Counted from the stretch's first letter, positions 26,797-35,731 are shown. The stretch is DNA of 64,000 bases from Pantoea alhagi (GCF_002101395.1 NZ_CP019706.1:3906001-3970000); one strand, 5' to 3'. The notes: generated by a model from the sequence alone, not told the origin. A program made the numbers and translations.

Positions 26797-27489
26797 TTAA
26801 TCCGGCAGGTCACCGATTTTGCTGAGCGGCAGCGGCGCGTACAGATAGTTCTGCAAAGCCCAAACGCCCTGCTGCTCCAGCATGACCCGCTGCGCCTCGT
26901 TCTCCACCCCATCCACAATCAGCCGGTTAGTCATTTGCATTATCTGTCGCAGCAGCACGATAAATATCGATTTATGCACATTTTCGGCGAAAAAACGTCG
27001 GTCCAGCCTCACCGCCTCGAAAATATGGCTTTGCACCGCATTCAGATTAGCGTAGCCAGCGCCAAGATCGCTCAGCCATAAGGTATTCAGCTGCTCAGAC
27101 AGCGTTCTGATTAACGGATTATCGATGCCATCATGCAGATTGGGAAAAGCTTCAGATAACGACAGACGTAAAAAAGGCAGATGTTGCAGGGCATGGCGTA
27201 TAAAAGCCGATTCGGTAACCCGCTGCGCCAGTGCAAAATCGAGCGTAATACAACAAAGCCACTGGCGCTGACGCAGTAAGGCGGACATGCTTTCCAGACT
27301 CAGTAGTTGGTGGATGAGCATCTCTTCCCGTTGCGCCGTAGAGAGGGATTCCAGCTTCAGGCGACCGACCACGCTACGATAGGCGGCCGAATGCGGCTCA
27401 TCATAGTGCAGATCAAGCGCAACGATACGTCCGGCAGGCGTATGCAGCACATCGCAAATTATTTCCAGCGGCTGTTGCAGCTTGATCAT
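26797..27489 (-). CDS. Degenerate EAL-domain protein (YdiV/RflP-like size), probably non-catalytic
   Basis: 230 residues forming a single EAL fold without other domains. The hallmark motifs are eroded: EAL is replaced around VALDLHYDE, DDFGTGYS by SDLGAGYA (about residues 139-146), the catalytic Lys segment by VRLDRRFF, and AEGVE by VDGVE. Loss of metal-binding acids suggests it does not hydrolyse c-di-GMP. Size and decay recall YdiV/RflP and STM1697, single-EAL proteins that bind FlhDC and repress flagella, but membership in that group is inferred. It converges with pth (16 bases apart). Confidence 0.8.
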   Translation of the reverse strand: MIKLQQPLEIICDVLHTPAGRIVALDLHYDEPHSAAYRSVVGRLKLESLSTAQREEMLIHQLLSLESMSALLRQRQWLCCITLDFALAQRVTESAFIRHALQHLPFLRLSLSEAFPNLHDGIDNPLIRTLSEQLNTLWLSDLGAGYANLNAVQSHIFEAVRLDRRFFAENVHKSIFIVLLRQIMQMTNRLIVDGVENEAQRVMLEQQGVWALQNYLYAPLPLSKIGDLPD

Positions 27490-27626
27490 AGAAAACTGGT
27501 TGCGCCTCTCGCTTCTCGTTACGCCTCGTTCTTATTATCAGCAACAATCAGCGCAATTGCAGTTTTAAAACGCGTTTTCCCACCGGCTCAGGATGAAATC
27601 AGCCGCATCCGGGCCATAATTACGTG

Positions 27627-27632
27627 TATAAT
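27627..27632 (+). promoter_or_regulatory. -10 element (TATAAT) of ychF
   Basis: A perfect TATAAT preceded by TG lies 74 bases before the ychF start. No convincing -35 was seen at 16-18 bases upstream, so it may act as an extended -10 type promoter. Confidence 0.5.
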
Positions 27633-27705
27633 AGCGGCAAATTTTTCATGTCATTACCGGCAACGGTTATTGTCCGGTTATCTCAGCAATTAAGGTGATT
27701 CAAAC

Positions 27706-28797
27706 ATGGGATTCAAATGCGGTATCGTGGGCCTGCCTAACGTGGGTAAATCCACTCTGTTCAATGCGTTAACCAAAGCGGGCATCGAAGCAGCAAATTT
27801 CCCGTTCTGTACCATTGAGCCTAATACCGGCGTGGTGCCAATGCCTGATTCACGTCTCGACCAGCTGGCGGAAATCGTTAAGCCGCAGCGTATTATTCCG
27901 ACCACAATGGAATTTGTTGATATTGCTGGTCTGGTAAAAGGGGCATCCAAAGGTGAAGGCCTGGGCAACCAGTTCCTGACAAATATTCGTGAAACCGAAG
28001 CGATTGGCCACGTAGTCCGCTGCTTTGAAAACGATAATATCATTCATGTTTCCGGCAAAGTAAACCCGGCGGAAGATATTGACGTCATTAATACTGAGCT
28101 GGCGCTTTCCGACCTGGATACCTGTGAACGTGCCCTGCAGCGCGTACAGAAAAAAGCCAAAGGCGGCGACAAAGACGCCAAACTGGAGCAGGCGGTGCTG
28201 GAGAAATGTCTGCCGCACCTGGAAAATGCCGGTATGCTGCGCGCCCTGTCGCTGGATGAAGAAGAGAAAGCGGCGATCCGCTATCTGAGCTTCCTGACGC
28301 TGAAGCCAACCATGTACATTGCTAACGTGAATGAAGATGGCTTCGAAAATAACCCTTACCTGGATCAGGTACGCGCTATTGCTGAACAGGAAGGTTCTGT
28401 AGTCGTGCCGGTTTGCGCCGCCGTTGAATCTGATATCGCCGAGCTGGAAGATGACGAACGCGCCGAGTTTATGGCGGAGCTGGGTCTGGAAGAGCCGGGC
28501 CTGAACCGCGTTATCCGTGCCGGCTATGCGCTGCTGAACCTGCAGACCTATTTCACCGCGGGCGTAAAAGAAGTACGCGCCTGGACGATTCCTGTCGGGG
28601 CCACCGCGCCGCAGGCGGCCGGTAAGATTCATACCGACTTTGAAAAAGGCTTTATCCGCGCGCAGACCATCGCTTTTGAAGATTTTATTACCTACAAAGG
28701 TGAACAGGGCGCGAAAGAAGCTGGCAAGATGCGTTCAGAAGGCAAAGAGTACATCGTTAAAGATGGCGATGTGATGAACTTCCTGTTTAACGTCTAA
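27706..28797 (+). CDS. ychF: Redox-regulated ATPase YchF (OLA1/Obg family)
   Basis: 363 residues, the standard length. The P-loop is GLPNVGKST (about 8-16). In place of the NKxD motif of GTPases it has the NVNE of YchF, which explains ATP preference. A C-terminal TGS domain ends the protein (FITYKGEQGAKEAGKMRSEG). It binds ribosomes and is redox responsive. The start has AAGGTGATT upstream. An intrinsic terminator follows. Confidence 0.97.
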   Translation: MGFKCGIVGLPNVGKSTLFNALTKAGIEAANFPFCTIEPNTGVVPMPDSRLDQLAEIVKPQRIIPTTMEFVDIAGLVKGASKGEGLGNQFLTNIRETEAIGHVVRCFENDNIIHVSGKVNPAEDIDVINTELALSDLDTCERALQRVQKKAKGGDKDAKLEQAVLEKCLPHLENAGMLRALSLDEEEKAAIRYLSFLTLKPTMYIANVNEDGFENNPYLDQVRAIAEQEGSVVVPVCAAVESDIAELEDDERAEFMAELGLEEPGLNRVIRAGYALLNLQTYFTAGVKEVRAWTIPVGATAPQAAGKIHTDFEKGFIRAQTIAFEDFITYKGEQGAKEAGKMRSEGKEYIVKDGDVMNFLFNV

Positions 28798-28852
28798 GCG
28801 CTTCAGTTGTTGTCGGGGATCTCAACATACTTCCCCGGCAATCACAGATAAT

Positions 28853-28882
28853 AAAGATCCACGCAAATGCGTGGATTTTTTT
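28853..28882 (+). terminator. Intrinsic terminator of ychF
   Basis: ATCCACGC (28857-28864) and GCGTGGAT (28869-28876) form a perfect stem with an AAAT loop, then a T-run. Confidence 0.92.
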
Positions 28883-29161
28883 ATCGGCGTCCATTGTCTG
28901 GCTAAGGAACCCGGTCGCCTGTTTTCTGCTATAGGTATCTACCGGGAGCAACGACCTCTTATCCTGCTCATCTCCCGCTATCCCCTCCGCTACGTCTGTC
29001 TGCGGGATCCACTCTGCGTCGCTTACTCTTTTACCGGGTCATCCCCTCGCATACCTGAAATTTATCATCCAGACTTAAACCAAAGACATGGTCTGCGCAG
29101 GCAATGTGCTTTACACTGCGCGCTGCAAAAAATGAGTAGATAAACGATTAATCAGGCGGTA
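28883..29161. other. Intergenic region after ychF
   Basis: About 280 bases with short frames in three phases but no ribosome site or family match. It should hold the promoter and leader of the cold-shock-domain gene; no clear element was identified. Confidence 0.4.
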
Positions 29162-29644
29162 ATGGCGATGAACGGAACAATCACAACGTGGTTTCAGGAT
29201 AAAGGTTTTGGATTTATCAAAGATGAAAACGGTGAGAACCGTTATTTTCATGTGATCAAGGTCGCCAACCCTGAACTGATAAAGAAAGATGCGGCGGTAA
29301 CTTTTGAGCCCACAACCAATAGCAAGGGCTTGTCAGCATATGCGGTAAAAGTTTTACCGGAAAGTAAATATCTCTATATTGCAGGCGAGCGCGTTAAGCT
29401 TACCTCAATCAAATCCTACCTGGTTTACAGCGAAGAAGTGCCTGCCGATACCCGCATCGATAAAGAAAGCCCCGTGCTGTCTGTGGGCGTACTGATGAGA
29501 AGCATCAGGCCGAAATCAGCGGCGCAGCCTGGTGAGATGCGTTTACTGAAAAAACTGGCGATCACTACCTTTCAGGGAACCACGTTAATCTTCTCGGAAG
29601 ATGAAATAGACATAGATGCCACAGTGAAACTGCTCAAGGTTTGA
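29162..29644 (+). CDS. Cold-shock-domain protein with a C-terminal extension
   Basis: 160 residues. The first 65 or so form a CspA-type OB fold (GTITTWFQDKGFGFIKDE is the RNP1-like start), followed by about 90 residues of unrecognised, mixed alpha/beta sequence ending in a probable small beta domain. It differs from the 70-residue Csp proteins and may bind RNA or single-stranded DNA. ATG 29162 or ATG 29168 could be used; AGGCGG is better spaced for 29168. Confidence 0.85.
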   Translation: MAMNGTITTWFQDKGFGFIKDENGENRYFHVIKVANPELIKKDAAVTFEPTTNSKGLSAYAVKVLPESKYLYIAGERVKLTSIKSYLVYSEEVPADTRIDKESPVLSVGVLMRSIRPKSAAQPGEMRLLKKLAITTFQGTTLIFSEDEIDIDATVKLLKV

Positions 29645-29902
29645 AATAACACGTACTGACCCGGTGTTGAAATTTTGCGCCATCCTTAAGCAGAATTTCA
29701 ACATCGGCTACCGGCCTGCGTGCGCCGTGATATCTGACTCTTTTATCACCTTCGCCAGCCATCAGCCCGCTCCCGGCACAAAACCGATCGCGTTAATGCC
29801 CTGCCCCGACTGGATGACCAAAAAACCCAACAAGAATGATATTATTCAGGCCAGACGATGCAAACAGCAACTGACACCGAACATAGTCCCTGAGGATCTT
29901 TT

Positions 29903-30148
29903 ATGAACAAAGAAATACCGCTTAAATATTATGACATCGTGGATGAGTATTCGACGGAAACGGCCAGGGCGGTGAGCGACGCAGAACGCGAGCCTCTGGC
30001 GCACTATTTTCAACTGCTGATTACGCGCTTAATGAATAACGAAGAAATCAGTGAGGATGCGCAGAAAGAGATCGCCGATGAAGCCGGTATCGATGACGCG
30101 CGTATTGATGAGATAGCCACATTTCTGAATCAATGGGGCAATGAGTAG
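29903..30148 (+). CDS. ymjA: YmjA family protein (DUF2543)
   Basis: 81 residues, MNKEIPLKYYDIVDEYSTE...FLNQWGNE, matching E. coli YmjA end to end with an acidic composition. GAGGA precedes the ATG at a normal distance. It is a small cytoplasmic protein of unknown function. Confidence 0.93.
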   Translation: MNKEIPLKYYDIVDEYSTETARAVSDAEREPLAHYFQLLITRLMNNEEISEDAQKEIADEAGIDDARIDEIATFLNQWGNE

Positions 30149-30307
30149 TTTTCGCTGAGAGCACTGGACACAACGCAGGTAAAAATAAACCCGACACCTG
30201 ATTCCCTCGCCGTCTCGCCAGGCCTGTTGTCAGATTTATAGCTAAGCTGAGCGGATAAGCGTGTACACTGCTGCGGTTTTAAATCTAAGCGCCCAGGAGG
30301 CAACAGT

Positions 30308-30976
30308 ATGAAAGAAGGCCCATTGACCGGGAAAGAGCTGCAATGGCTTGACGAAATGCTGGATAAATATGGCAGCGAGGCGTCGATCGTGGATGTCGCC
30401 GAGCTGGATGGCCTGCTGACCGCGGTGCTTTCCGGTCCGCGAACCATTGAACCTAGCGAATGGCTGGTGGCGTTATGGGGCGGTGAAAAACACATCCCCA
30501 GGTGGAGCAACGAGCGCGAAATGAACCGCTTTATGGAGCTTTGCTTCCAGCATATGAATGATATCGCCGACCGTCTTGCGGATTTTCCCGAACAGTTCGA
30601 TCCACTGTTTGGCGTACGTGAAACTGAAGGCCAGGATTTTACCGTGGTAGAAGAGTGGTGCTTCGGCTATATGCGCGGCGTCGCGCTGAGCGACTGGTCA
30701 TCATTGCCGGAAGCGTTACAGCCAGCGCTGGACGCCATCGCTCTGCACGGCAAAGAGGAAAATTTCCCACAGCTGGAGAACCTTTCCCCGGAGGAGATGG
30801 AAGAACGCTTCGCCGCCATTCGCCCCGCCGCGCTGGCGCTGCACGATTACTGGATCGCCCAGCCGGAAGCGATACCCGCGCCGCAGCAACCGGTGGTTAC
30901 CGAGCAGAAACCGGGCCGCAACGATCCCTGTTTTTGCGGCAGCGGTAAAAAATATAAGCAGTGCTGCCTGCACTAA
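30308..30976 (+). CDS. yecA: YecA/UPF0149 family protein with C-terminal SEC-C metal-binding motif
   Basis: 222 residues, as in E. coli YecA (221). The UPF0149 helical domain covers about 10-170 (AELDGLLTAVL, WCFGYMRGVAL). The last 20 residues are a SEC-C motif, GRNDPCFCGSGKKYKQCC, which binds zinc or iron as in SecA. E. coli work links YecA to ribosome and SecA-related roles. The start follows AGGAGG. A terminator lies right after the stop. Confidence 0.95.
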   Translation: MKEGPLTGKELQWLDEMLDKYGSEASIVDVAELDGLLTAVLSGPRTIEPSEWLVALWGGEKHIPRWSNEREMNRFMELCFQHMNDIADRLADFPEQFDPLFGVRETEGQDFTVVEEWCFGYMRGVALSDWSSLPEALQPALDAIALHGKEENFPQLENLSPEEMEERFAAIRPAALALHDYWIAQPEAIPAPQQPVVTEQKPGRNDPCFCGSGKKYKQCCLH

Positions 30977-30983
30977 GCCTGAT

Positions 30984-31005
30984 GCGCCTGCGGGCGCTTT
31001 TTTTT
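30984..31005 (+). terminator. Intrinsic terminator of yecA
   Basis: GCGCC and GGCGC pair around TGCG and are followed by eight T. It overlaps the last bases of the converging SerC-like gene. Confidence 0.85.
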
Positions 31006-32128
31006 ATGCGGCAAACTCCCCGCCATCGATCAGGTAATCGATTAACGCCGTAAGCTTTTTCAGATCGTCCAGTGAAATATTGTGGAAGAGCGCAATGCGC
31101 AGCTGGTTGCGGCCCAGCGCCCGGTAGCCATCAATACCATAAACCAGCTGCCGCTGTTCCAGCCAGGCGATCAGCCTGCTTACGTCAATATTGCTCGCCA
31201 CGTCAATGGTGGCCACCGTGGTTGAACGCGCCCGTGGATCCGCCACATAGCAGGATAAGCTGTTATGCGTCTGCGCCCATTGATAGACCCACTCGGCCTT
31301 CTCTTTTGCCTGCTGCTCCACCTGCGCGAATCCCAGCGCATTCATCCGTTTAACCTGCTCAGCAAACAGCCATAGCGTTACCACGGCTGGCGTATTATAA
31401 GTTTGCGCCTGCTCGCTGTTACTCAGCGCCAGCCGCCAGTCGGCAAAAACCGGCATATAGCGCTCAGTATCTGCGGCAACCTCAGCGATACGGGCTTTCG
31501 CTTTCGGCGAAAGCAAGGCCACAAACAGCCCTCCTTCGCTGGCGAAAACCTTTTGCGGAGAGAAGAAAAAGAGATCGGTACGTGAAATATCGCAGGCTAT
31601 CTGTCCGGCACCACTGGTAGCATCCACTGCCAGCAGGCAATGTTCGCCAACCTGCGGCAGCGCACTATTCATTACGCCGGTAGAGGTTTCGTTCAGCGTA
31701 ACGGCAACAACGTCGTCTGCATCATCACTTTGGGTCATCATATTGCCCTGCCCATTTTCTACCTGGCGCTTTTCCGCCTCGATCCAGGGAATACGTCGCG
31801 AAGCGTTAAACCATTTATCAGAGAACTCGCCGCAGACATGATGAACGATGCGCTTTTTCACCAGCCCAAGCCCCACCATATCAAACAATAGCGTCGCGCC
31901 ACCGTTTCCCAGCACGATGCTGTAATCCTGAGGAACATTTAAATAGCTGCGCAGGTTATCCTGAATTTCCCGGCATAACGCTTTTACCGGTTCTTTGCGA
32001 TGACTGGTGCCTAACAGATGCGGCCCTTGCTGTTGCAGGCGGGCCAGATCTTCCAGGCGAATTAATGAAGGGCCACAGCCAAAACGCGGATCGGCAGGGA
32101 TTAAATGCTGAGGGATGTTAACAGACAC
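31004..32128 (-). CDS. SerC-like phosphoserine aminotransferase paralogue (class V, PLP)
   Basis: 374 residues of the class V aminotransferase fold. The PLP lysine is K193 in SPQKVFASEGG, with the ring-stacking Asp in AVDATSGAG (169). The opening ADPRFGCGPSLIR and the GTSHRKEPVK block resemble the phosphoserine aminotransferase branch found in actinobacteria and archaea more than enterobacterial SerC, so it is probably an extra copy. The expected reaction is 3-phosphohydroxypyruvate plus Glu to phosphoserine, or the matching B6 step, but substrate is not shown. Divergent from a GlxA-type regulator. Confidence 0.85.
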   Translation of the reverse strand: MSVNIPQHLIPADPRFGCGPSLIRLEDLARLQQQGPHLLGTSHRKEPVKALCREIQDNLRSYLNVPQDYSIVLGNGGATLLFDMVGLGLVKKRIVHHVCGEFSDKWFNASRRIPWIEAEKRQVENGQGNMMTQSDDADDVVAVTLNETSTGVMNSALPQVGEHCLLAVDATSGAGQIACDISRTDLFFFSPQKVFASEGGLFVALLSPKAKARIAEVAADTERYMPVFADWRLALSNSEQAQTYNTPAVVTLWLFAEQVKRMNALGFAQVEQQAKEKAEWVYQWAQTHNSLSCYVADPRARSTTVATIDVASNIDVSRLIAWLEQRQLVYGIDGYRALGRNQLRIALFHNISLDDLKKLTALIDYLIDGGEFAA

Positions 32129-32346
32129 GCGAAACTCCTGTGATAAATGAATTTAATCCTGCAAAGCGCCCAATCTGCGACGGCTGCAATGTCATATTTT
32201 TACGCTAACCGGTTTATTTTTTATCATTAATTCTTTGTAAAAACACCGAAAAAAATGGCTGCCGTCTCTGACCGGCACCCTGGCGCGGTCTGGTTTATTT
32301 TTGTATCCTCTCTTGACCTATTTTGTCGAAAGTATACTTTCCGGAC

Positions 32347-33327
32347 ATGAAGAAAATTCTGATTATCGTTCCCGATGGCGGCATGCTGTTTGAGTCCGCC
32401 GGTATTGCCGACATTCTGATGCATGCCAACCAGCTGCATCCGCAAGGCCTGACGCGCCCTCGCTACCAGGTTGATATTGCGACAACGCAGCCGCATCAGG
32501 TGATCCATGGTCAGTCCGGGCTGAATCTGCTTGCCGATTACCGCATTCACGAACTGGACCCGCGCCAGCCGCTTGACACCATTCTTATCACCGGCCGGGG
32601 CCAGACCGAACAGGAAGGCACCGCCGTTGTCGACTGGCTGCGCCTCGCCGCTCCGCATGCGCGTCGTGTCGCCTCGATTTGCGGCGGCGCCATGCTGCTG
32701 GCACAAACCGGCCTGCTTAACGGCAGACGCGCCACAACGCACTGGAAACTGCTGGAAACCATGCAGTCCGCTTTTCCTGAGGTAAAAGTAGAAGGCGGAC
32801 CGCTCTATATTCAGGACGGACCGATCTGGACTTCCGGCGGCGTTACCTCCGGTTTTGACCTGACGCTGGCGCTGGTAGAGGAAGACTACGGCTTTAACCT
32901 TGCCCGCGATATCGCGCAGGATCTGGTGATGTATCTTCGCCGCCCCGGCAGTCAGCTACAGTTTAGCCGCTACACTCTGCAGCAAAGCAACGGCTCTGGT
33001 CCGATAAGCGATCTTCAGGCGTGGATACTGGAAAATATCGCCGCCGATCTCTGCGTGGAAAAACTGGCAGAGAGAGTCGCCATGAGTCCACGTAATTTTA
33101 CCCGCGTATTTACCCGCGAAACCGGGGTCTCTCCGGCGCGCTATGTCACTGAAGTGCGCATGGCCGCCGCCCGGCAACGCCTGGAGCAAACCCGCGATAC
33201 GCTGGATAAAATCGCCGTACAAACCGGCTTTGGCAGCAGCATTAATCTGCGCCGTATTTTTGAAAGGCAGCTTCATCTGACCCCAGGAGAATACCGTCAG
33301 CGTTTCCACAGCCGTTATATGGCTTAA
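32347..33327 (+). CDS. GlxA-type transcriptional regulator (DJ-1/PfpI domain plus AraC domain)
   Basis: 326 residues. The N-terminal amidase-like DJ-1 domain (about 1-190) keeps the nucleophile-elbow Cys in SICGGAMLLAQTGLLNG. Two AraC helix-turn-helix motifs are at the C-terminus (about 225-322; MSPRNFTRVFTRETGVSPARY and the FGSSINLRRIF block). The in-frame extension to 32323 has no ribosome site, and the ATG at 32347 has only a weak one. It sits between the divergent SerC-like gene and a GAPDH paralogue and probably controls one or both. Confidence 0.9.
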   Translation: MKKILIIVPDGGMLFESAGIADILMHANQLHPQGLTRPRYQVDIATTQPHQVIHGQSGLNLLADYRIHELDPRQPLDTILITGRGQTEQEGTAVVDWLRLAAPHARRVASICGGAMLLAQTGLLNGRRATTHWKLLETMQSAFPEVKVEGGPLYIQDGPIWTSGGVTSGFDLTLALVEEDYGFNLARDIAQDLVMYLRRPGSQLQFSRYTLQQSNGSGPISDLQAWILENIAADLCVEKLAERVAMSPRNFTRVFTRETGVSPARYVTEVRMAAARQRLEQTRDTLDKIAVQTGFGSSINLRRIFERQLHLTPGEYRQRFHSRYMA

Positions 33328-33406
33328 AGTGATCCTTTTTTGTCGTTTACGCCAAAACAGCAGCGACCTACAGTAACCCCAGAGACCACACATAAGGGGG
33401 TTCATC

Positions 33407-34417
33407 ATGGTCAGGATCGGTATTAATGGTTTTGGTAGAATCGGCCGCAACGTATTACGCGCAGCGCTGGGCAATCCGGATATTCAGATTGTAGCAATCA
33501 ACGATCTGACAGATAGCAAAACGCTGGCTCACCTGCTGAAATATGACTCGCTGTTGGGCACGCTGCCGGTAACCGTGGAAGCGCGCGACAAGCAGCTGAG
33601 CGTGGATGGACAGCCCATCGTCGTCTTCAGCGAGCGCGATCCGGCCCGGATTCCCTGGCGCGAGGTGGAAGTAGATATTGTTATCGAGGCGACGGGCTTC
33701 TTTACCGAACGTGAAAAAGCCGCCGTGCATATTCATAGCGGCGGTGCAAAACGCGTCATTATCTCTGCCCCGGGGAAAAACGACGATTTAACCATCGTAA
33801 TGGGGGTTAACCATACGCTCTACGATCCGCAAAAGCATTACGTCGTCAGCAACGGCAGTTGCACCACCAATGGGCTGGCCCCTGCCGCACAGGTTTTGCA
33901 TCAACATTTTGGCATCAGGCACGGGCTGATGAATACCACGCACGCCTATACTAACAGTCAGGCGCTGCACGACCAGCCGGAAAAAGATCTGCGCGGCGCG
34001 CGAGCCGCAGCGCTGTCGATTGTGCCTTACTCCAGCGGCGCCGCCAAAGCGTTAGGGAAAGTGATCCCTGAACTGGATGGTCGAATGACAGGCTATTCGC
34101 TGCGTGTGCCGGTTCCGGTAGTATCGATAGTCGATCTTACCGTTACCCTTGAGCGCGATGTTACGGTGGAAGAAGTGAATGAAGCGTTCCGTCAGGCGGC
34201 CGCTTCCGGACCGCTACAGGGCATTCTCGGCTATAGCGACGAACCGCTGGTATCAAGCGATTATCAGGGCGATCCACGTTCATCGATTATTGACGGGCTG
34301 TCAACGCTGGTTATCGGCGGCAATATGGTCAAAATCCTTGCCTGGTATGACAACGAATGGGGATTTTCAAATCGCCTTGTCGATCTGGCGCTGATGATGG
34401 CTCAGCGCGAACGATAG
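33407..34417 (+). CDS. Type I glyceraldehyde-3-phosphate dehydrogenase paralogue
   Basis: 336 residues. The N-terminal NAD fold starts VRIGINGFGRIGRN with D33 (IND), typical of NAD preference. The catalytic Cys152 is in SNGSCTTNG and His179 in THAYTN. In usual enzymes this block reads SNASCTTNC, so A150 and C156 are both Gly here. The sequence is closer to Gram-positive/cyanobacterial Gap proteins than to E. coli GapA or Epd by eye. It follows the GlxA-type regulator by 79 bases. The substrate could be glyceraldehyde-3-phosphate or erythrose-4-phosphate; pairing with a SerC-like gene makes the latter worth testing. Confidence 0.88.
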   Translation: MVRIGINGFGRIGRNVLRAALGNPDIQIVAINDLTDSKTLAHLLKYDSLLGTLPVTVEARDKQLSVDGQPIVVFSERDPARIPWREVEVDIVIEATGFFTEREKAAVHIHSGGAKRVIISAPGKNDDLTIVMGVNHTLYDPQKHYVVSNGSCTTNGLAPAAQVLHQHFGIRHGLMNTTHAYTNSQALHDQPEKDLRGARAAALSIVPYSSGAAKALGKVIPELDGRMTGYSLRVPVPVVSIVDLTVTLERDVTVEEVNEAFRQAAASGPLQGILGYSDEPLVSSDYQGDPRSSIIDGLSTLVIGGNMVKILAWYDNEWGFSNRLVDLALMMAQRER

Positions 34418-34504
34418 TGACGGCGTGTTGCCTGACGTCAGGATCCTGGTTTGGCGGGCAGCGGTACAAGTCTAAGCCGTGCCGCCTCTACCTGTAATGT
34501 ACCT

Positions 34505-34530
34505 AATGCGCCTGCGGGCGCATTATTTAA
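34505..34530 (+). terminator. Probable terminator after the GAPDH paralogue
   Basis: AATGCGCC and GGCGCATT form an 8-bp stem around TGCG with a short T-containing tail (ATTTAA). The weak tail lowers confidence. Confidence 0.55.
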
Positions 34531-34534
34531 CCGG

Positions 34535-34663
34535 TTAATGCCACTTCCTTACCCACCTATGCCCATCCCGTTCTTCAAGCATGTTGTAAAAACCCAGACC
34601 GGGGCCCCCCAATACCAGCAGTAACAGGACCAGGTTAAGGATTTTGTTTATGTTTATGTTTAT
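34535..34663 (-). CDS. Possible small single-span membrane protein without a standard start codon
   Basis: An open frame of about 42 codons on the minus strand reads a run of Leu/Val (KILNLVLLLLVLGGPGLGF) and then a charged tail (LEERDGHRWVRKWH) before a TAA. This pattern suits a tiny membrane protein. However, the frame upstream offers only ATA codons (three ATAAAC repeats after GGGGA) and then a stop, so no normal start exists. It may be a damaged gene, may use a non-standard start, or may be chance. Confidence 0.2.
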   Translation of the reverse strand: MNININKILNLVLLLLVLGGPGLGFYNMLEERDGHRWVRKWH

Positions 34664-35215
34664 TCCCCGCTATTTCTACACGCGCGCACATATTAGTCAT
34701 AAAAGGCCGACAGGCGAAACGTTCATATCGTTGCAACACAAACCCGATGCGAAAGAACCTGAACCAGTGAAAGTGAGTTTTCAGAATATCATCGTTATCC
34801 AGGCCAAAATGATCCTGTATGTCATGGCAAGGAGAACAAAATATATTGCAATGACCCTCGGATGAATTGGTTTTCTTGGTTTGTTTTTTAAATAATTTAT
34901 TCTTTCTGCTGGAGTCATGGTTCACTAATATATCTCGTTACTTACCCAGCTTAATTAATATGTTAGTTAGTGCAGTGAAAGAAAAAATGAAATCATGGTT
35001 TTAATCTCTGTAATTAACAAGCAATAAAAAGCAGATGAAATAATGCCTATCTGCACTATTTCATTTTCACACAGCTACAGACAGGGGAAGCGCTTGCTGA
35101 ATGGCGTCAGCCCCAACGCGAAACAAACCTGCCAGGAGAGTCGCGTCAGAGCTGTGGCAATTAGCCTAAACAGGTTTTCGCAGGGGCCTGAACCTGTCCC
35201 GAGAGGTGACTGAGC
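34664..35215. other. AT-rich intergenic stretch
   Basis: Base composition is visibly richer in A and T than the flanking core genes. Frames of 73 and 96 codons exist on opposite strands near 34635-34925, without ribosome sites or recognisable products. No RNA gene or mobile element was seen. Confidence 0.5.
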
Positions 35216-35731
35216 CTACCTGAAGCTCCATTGCATGCTGATAACAAAAACCGCAGGGAAAATAACCCCACTCTCAACCCCAAAATAATCGGTAAAATTA
35301 TACTGGACTGCATGATAAATATAGGGGGCGAACCCTACACCGGTGGCGTTTTTAAAGGACCGATAAATACCATCGTCGCCGCAGTGGCTAAAGCCATCAA
35401 AAAAGAACTCACCCGTGTAACCGTAAACGCCCTTAAAAGCCCAACGGCTCTCTTTTTTCCAGTCTTTGCGCACGCCCAGTGCCAGGCAGCGATCGCCATA
35501 ACTGTTTTTCATCGTCCCTACCAGGACGCTGTAGTCGGAATCGGAAGAAAAGCGTCTCTCCGCTGAAAAAAACTGATTATCAAACTTTTCAGTATACATC
35601 CCCTGGTTATCGATGAGATGGTAAACAAAAGAGCCGGTATTGATGGAATATAAGTTTATTTCGCGAGCCTGACTCACAGGTATTACACACTGAATCAGCA
35701 AGAATAATAAAAAAAGAAAGCGCATAGGCAT
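35216..35731 (-). CDS. Small exported, probably beta-barrel-like, protein of unknown function
   Basis: 171 residues (169 from the second ATG at 35725). A clear signal peptide (hydrophobic about 3-17, ending near SQAREI) is followed by alternating polar/aromatic strands (VYGYTGEFFFDGF, YIYHAVQYNFTDYFG, VFVISMQWSF), suggesting an outer-membrane barrel or lipocalin-like sheet. KNSYGDRCLALGVRKDW recalls small exported proteins seen in phages and enterobacteria. I do not recognise a defined family. No good ribosome site precedes either ATG, and the gene lies in the AT-rich, gene-poor interval, so acquisition by transfer is likely. Confidence 0.6.
   Translation of the reverse strand: MPMRFLFLLFLLIQCVIPVSQAREINLYSINTGSFVYHLIDNQGMYTEKFDNQFFSAERRFSSDSDYSVLVGTMKNSYGDRCLALGVRKDWKKESRWAFKGVYGYTGEFFFDGFSHCGDDGIYRSFKNATGVGFAPYIYHAVQYNFTDYFGVESGVIFPAVFVISMQWSFR

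Noticed and set aside
29664..29906. 80-codon plus-strand frame between the cold-shock gene and ymjA
   Set aside because: It begins with a non-ATG codon, lacks a ribosome site, overlaps the ymjA start and its Pro/Cys-rich product resembles no family; probably chance.
34635..34925. 96-codon minus-strand frame in the AT-rich stretch
   Set aside because: No ribosome site, no recognisable product and low-complexity Lys/His ending; not supported as a gene.
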